DNA of 21,822 nt from a virus. Within the stretch, counting starts at the first letter, position 1, and each line of letters begins with the position of its first letter. The translations under genes and the position numbers were made by a program. Shown piece by piece: positions 20,949 to 21,822 of the stretch. Below the pieces are notes generated by a model. It was not told the DNA's origin and ran no database searches. It saw nothing but the letters and a program-made list of their open reading frames with translations. Location of the stretch: IMG/VR virus record IMGVR_UViG_3300020406_000032, positions 1 to 21,822 of that record. The stretch is one strand, 5' to 3'.

Positions 20949-21822
20949 ATGGCTGAGTTTTTTGGTTTTGAAATAAAAAGAAAAGAAAAGGAGTTGGGGG
21001 CGGTAACGCCTCCAGCTACTGATGATGGTACATACGATATATCTGGTGGTGGTTTCTATTCCACAATCCTAGATACAGATGGTCGTTCTCGCACAGAAGA
21101 TGATTTAATCCGAAGATATAGAGATATTGCAATACAACCAGAGTGTGATAGTGCAATAGAAGATATCGTAAGTGAAGCAATCGCATCTGATGAAAGAGAT
21201 ATGTGTGTATCTATTGCATTAGATAATTTACAAGTTTCTACTTCAATTAAAAAAAGAATAAAAGAAGAGTTTGAAAGAATTCTTCAACTATTAGATTTTA
21301 ATAATAAAGCACACGATATTTTTAGAAGATGGTATGTTGATGGAAGATTATTCTATCATAAAGTTATTGATACTAAAAGTCCAAGAAAAGGTATTCAACA
21401 ACTTCGTTATATTGACCCTAGAAAAATTAAAAAAGTTAGAGAAGTACAAACTGATAAAAAGGGTGGTGTTGATGTTGTAAAAAAATTCAAAGAGTTTTAC
21501 ATATATAATCAACATGGACATCAAGTTAATAATACTTCTACTGGTGTTAAATTAACATTTGATTCAATTTCATATTGTCCATCTGGACTTATTGATATGC
21601 ATAAAGGTACAGTATTATCGTATCTTAATAAAGCAATCAAACCAGTAAATCAATTAAGAATGATTGAAGACTCTGTGGTAATTTATAGAATATCAAGAGC
21701 TCCAGAAAGAAGAATATTTTATATTGATGTAGGTAATTTACCTAAAATAAAAGCAGAACAATATCTTAAAGATGTTATGAATCGTTATCGTAACAAACTG
21801 GTATATGATGCATCTACTGGTG
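20949..21822 (+). CDS. 20: Portal protein gp20 (3' end outside window)
   Basis: The first 291 codons of the portal vertex protein; the frame stays open to the window end. Residues A-V-T-P-P, Y-D-I-S-G-G-G-F-Y, I-L-D-T-D-G-R-S-R, L-I-R-R-Y-R-D-I-A-I-Q-P-E-C-D-S-A-I, F-R-R-W-Y-V-D-G-R-L-F-Y-H, R-Y-I-D-P-R-K-I-K-K-V-R, L-R-M-I-E-D-S-V-V-I-Y-R-I-S-R-A-P-E-R-R and F-Y-I-D-V-G-N-L-P are the standard gp20 blocks used as a marker for T4-like marine phages. Twelve subunits form the channel at one head vertex, dock gp17 during packaging, and later bind gp13/gp14. It has its own late promoter box and a good ribosome site. Nothing odd is seen in the visible part. Confidence 0.97.
   Translation, partial: MAEFFGFEIKRKEKELGAVTPPATDDGTYDISGGGFYSTILDTDGRSRTEDDLIRRYRDIAIQPECDSAIEDIVSEAIASDERDMCVSIALDNLQVSTSIKKRIKEEFERILQLLDFNNKAHDIFRRWYVDGRLFYHKVIDTKSPRKGIQQLRYIDPRKIKKVREVQTDKKGGVDVVKKFKEFYIYNQHGHQVNNTSTGVKLTFDSISYCPSGLIDMHKGTVLSYLNKAIKPVNQLRMIEDSVVIYRISRAPERRIFYIDVGNLPKIKAEQYLKDVMNRYRNKLVYDASTG

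Overview
This window is part of the late, structural region of an AT-rich (about one third GC by eye) T4-like marine myovirus. The core gene order gp13-gp14-gp15-gp16-gp17-gp18-gp19-gp20 (neck, tail-sheath stabiliser, small and large terminase, tail sheath, tail tube, portal) is the one seen in T4-like phages of marine bacteria such as cyanophages and SAR11 phages. The low GC, the paired 2-oxoglutarate oxygenase genes and the many glycine-rich fibre proteins also fit an oligotrophic marine host (Pelagibacter or Prochlorococcus type). The sequence itself does not name the host. There are no tRNA genes, CRISPR arrays, IS elements or photosynthesis genes. Coding density is near total and there is no gene-free stretch over 100 bases.

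Layout. 1-3038: the 3' end of a large virion structural protein, then a small coiled-coil protein and three small tail-fibre-like structural proteins. 3041-6526: two tandem glycine-rich fibre/adhesin genes (called A and B here). 6540-7052: a very basic orphan protein. 7080-8479: two overlapping 2-oxoglutarate/Fe(II) oxygenase-family genes, preceded by a host-type (sigma70-like) promoter. The first has lost its distal iron-binding histidine. 8517-11308: gp13, gp14, gp15 behind an exact T4-type late promoter box. 11328-12257: another fibre-like gene. 12257-12652: gp16. 12652-16331: two more glycine-rich fibre genes (C and D), lying between the two terminase subunits. 16322-17962: gp17. 17937-18263 on the minus strand: a small zinc-binding, HNH-like protein without the catalytic histidines. 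18362-20912: gp18 and gp19 behind a second late box. 20949 to the window end: gp20 portal, incomplete, behind a third late box.

How it works together: gp16/gp17 pump DNA through the gp20 portal. gp13/gp14/gp15 seal the filled head and join it to the gp18/gp19 tail. The fibre-like proteins are the likely host-contact or decoration components. Exact TATAAATA boxes before gp13, gp18 and gp20 suggest three late transcription units, the first running through the fibre genes to gp17.

The most unusual points are: (1) a four-member glycine-rich fibre family with conserved ends and variable middles, two members of which sit between gp16 and gp17 and supply the start codon of the next gene from their own last codons; and (2) a strong word-avoidance signature. 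By reading I find no GATC, TCGA, ACGT or GGWCC anywhere, and CCWGG occurs only with a G before it or a C after it. This points to selection by restriction systems or by DNA modification.
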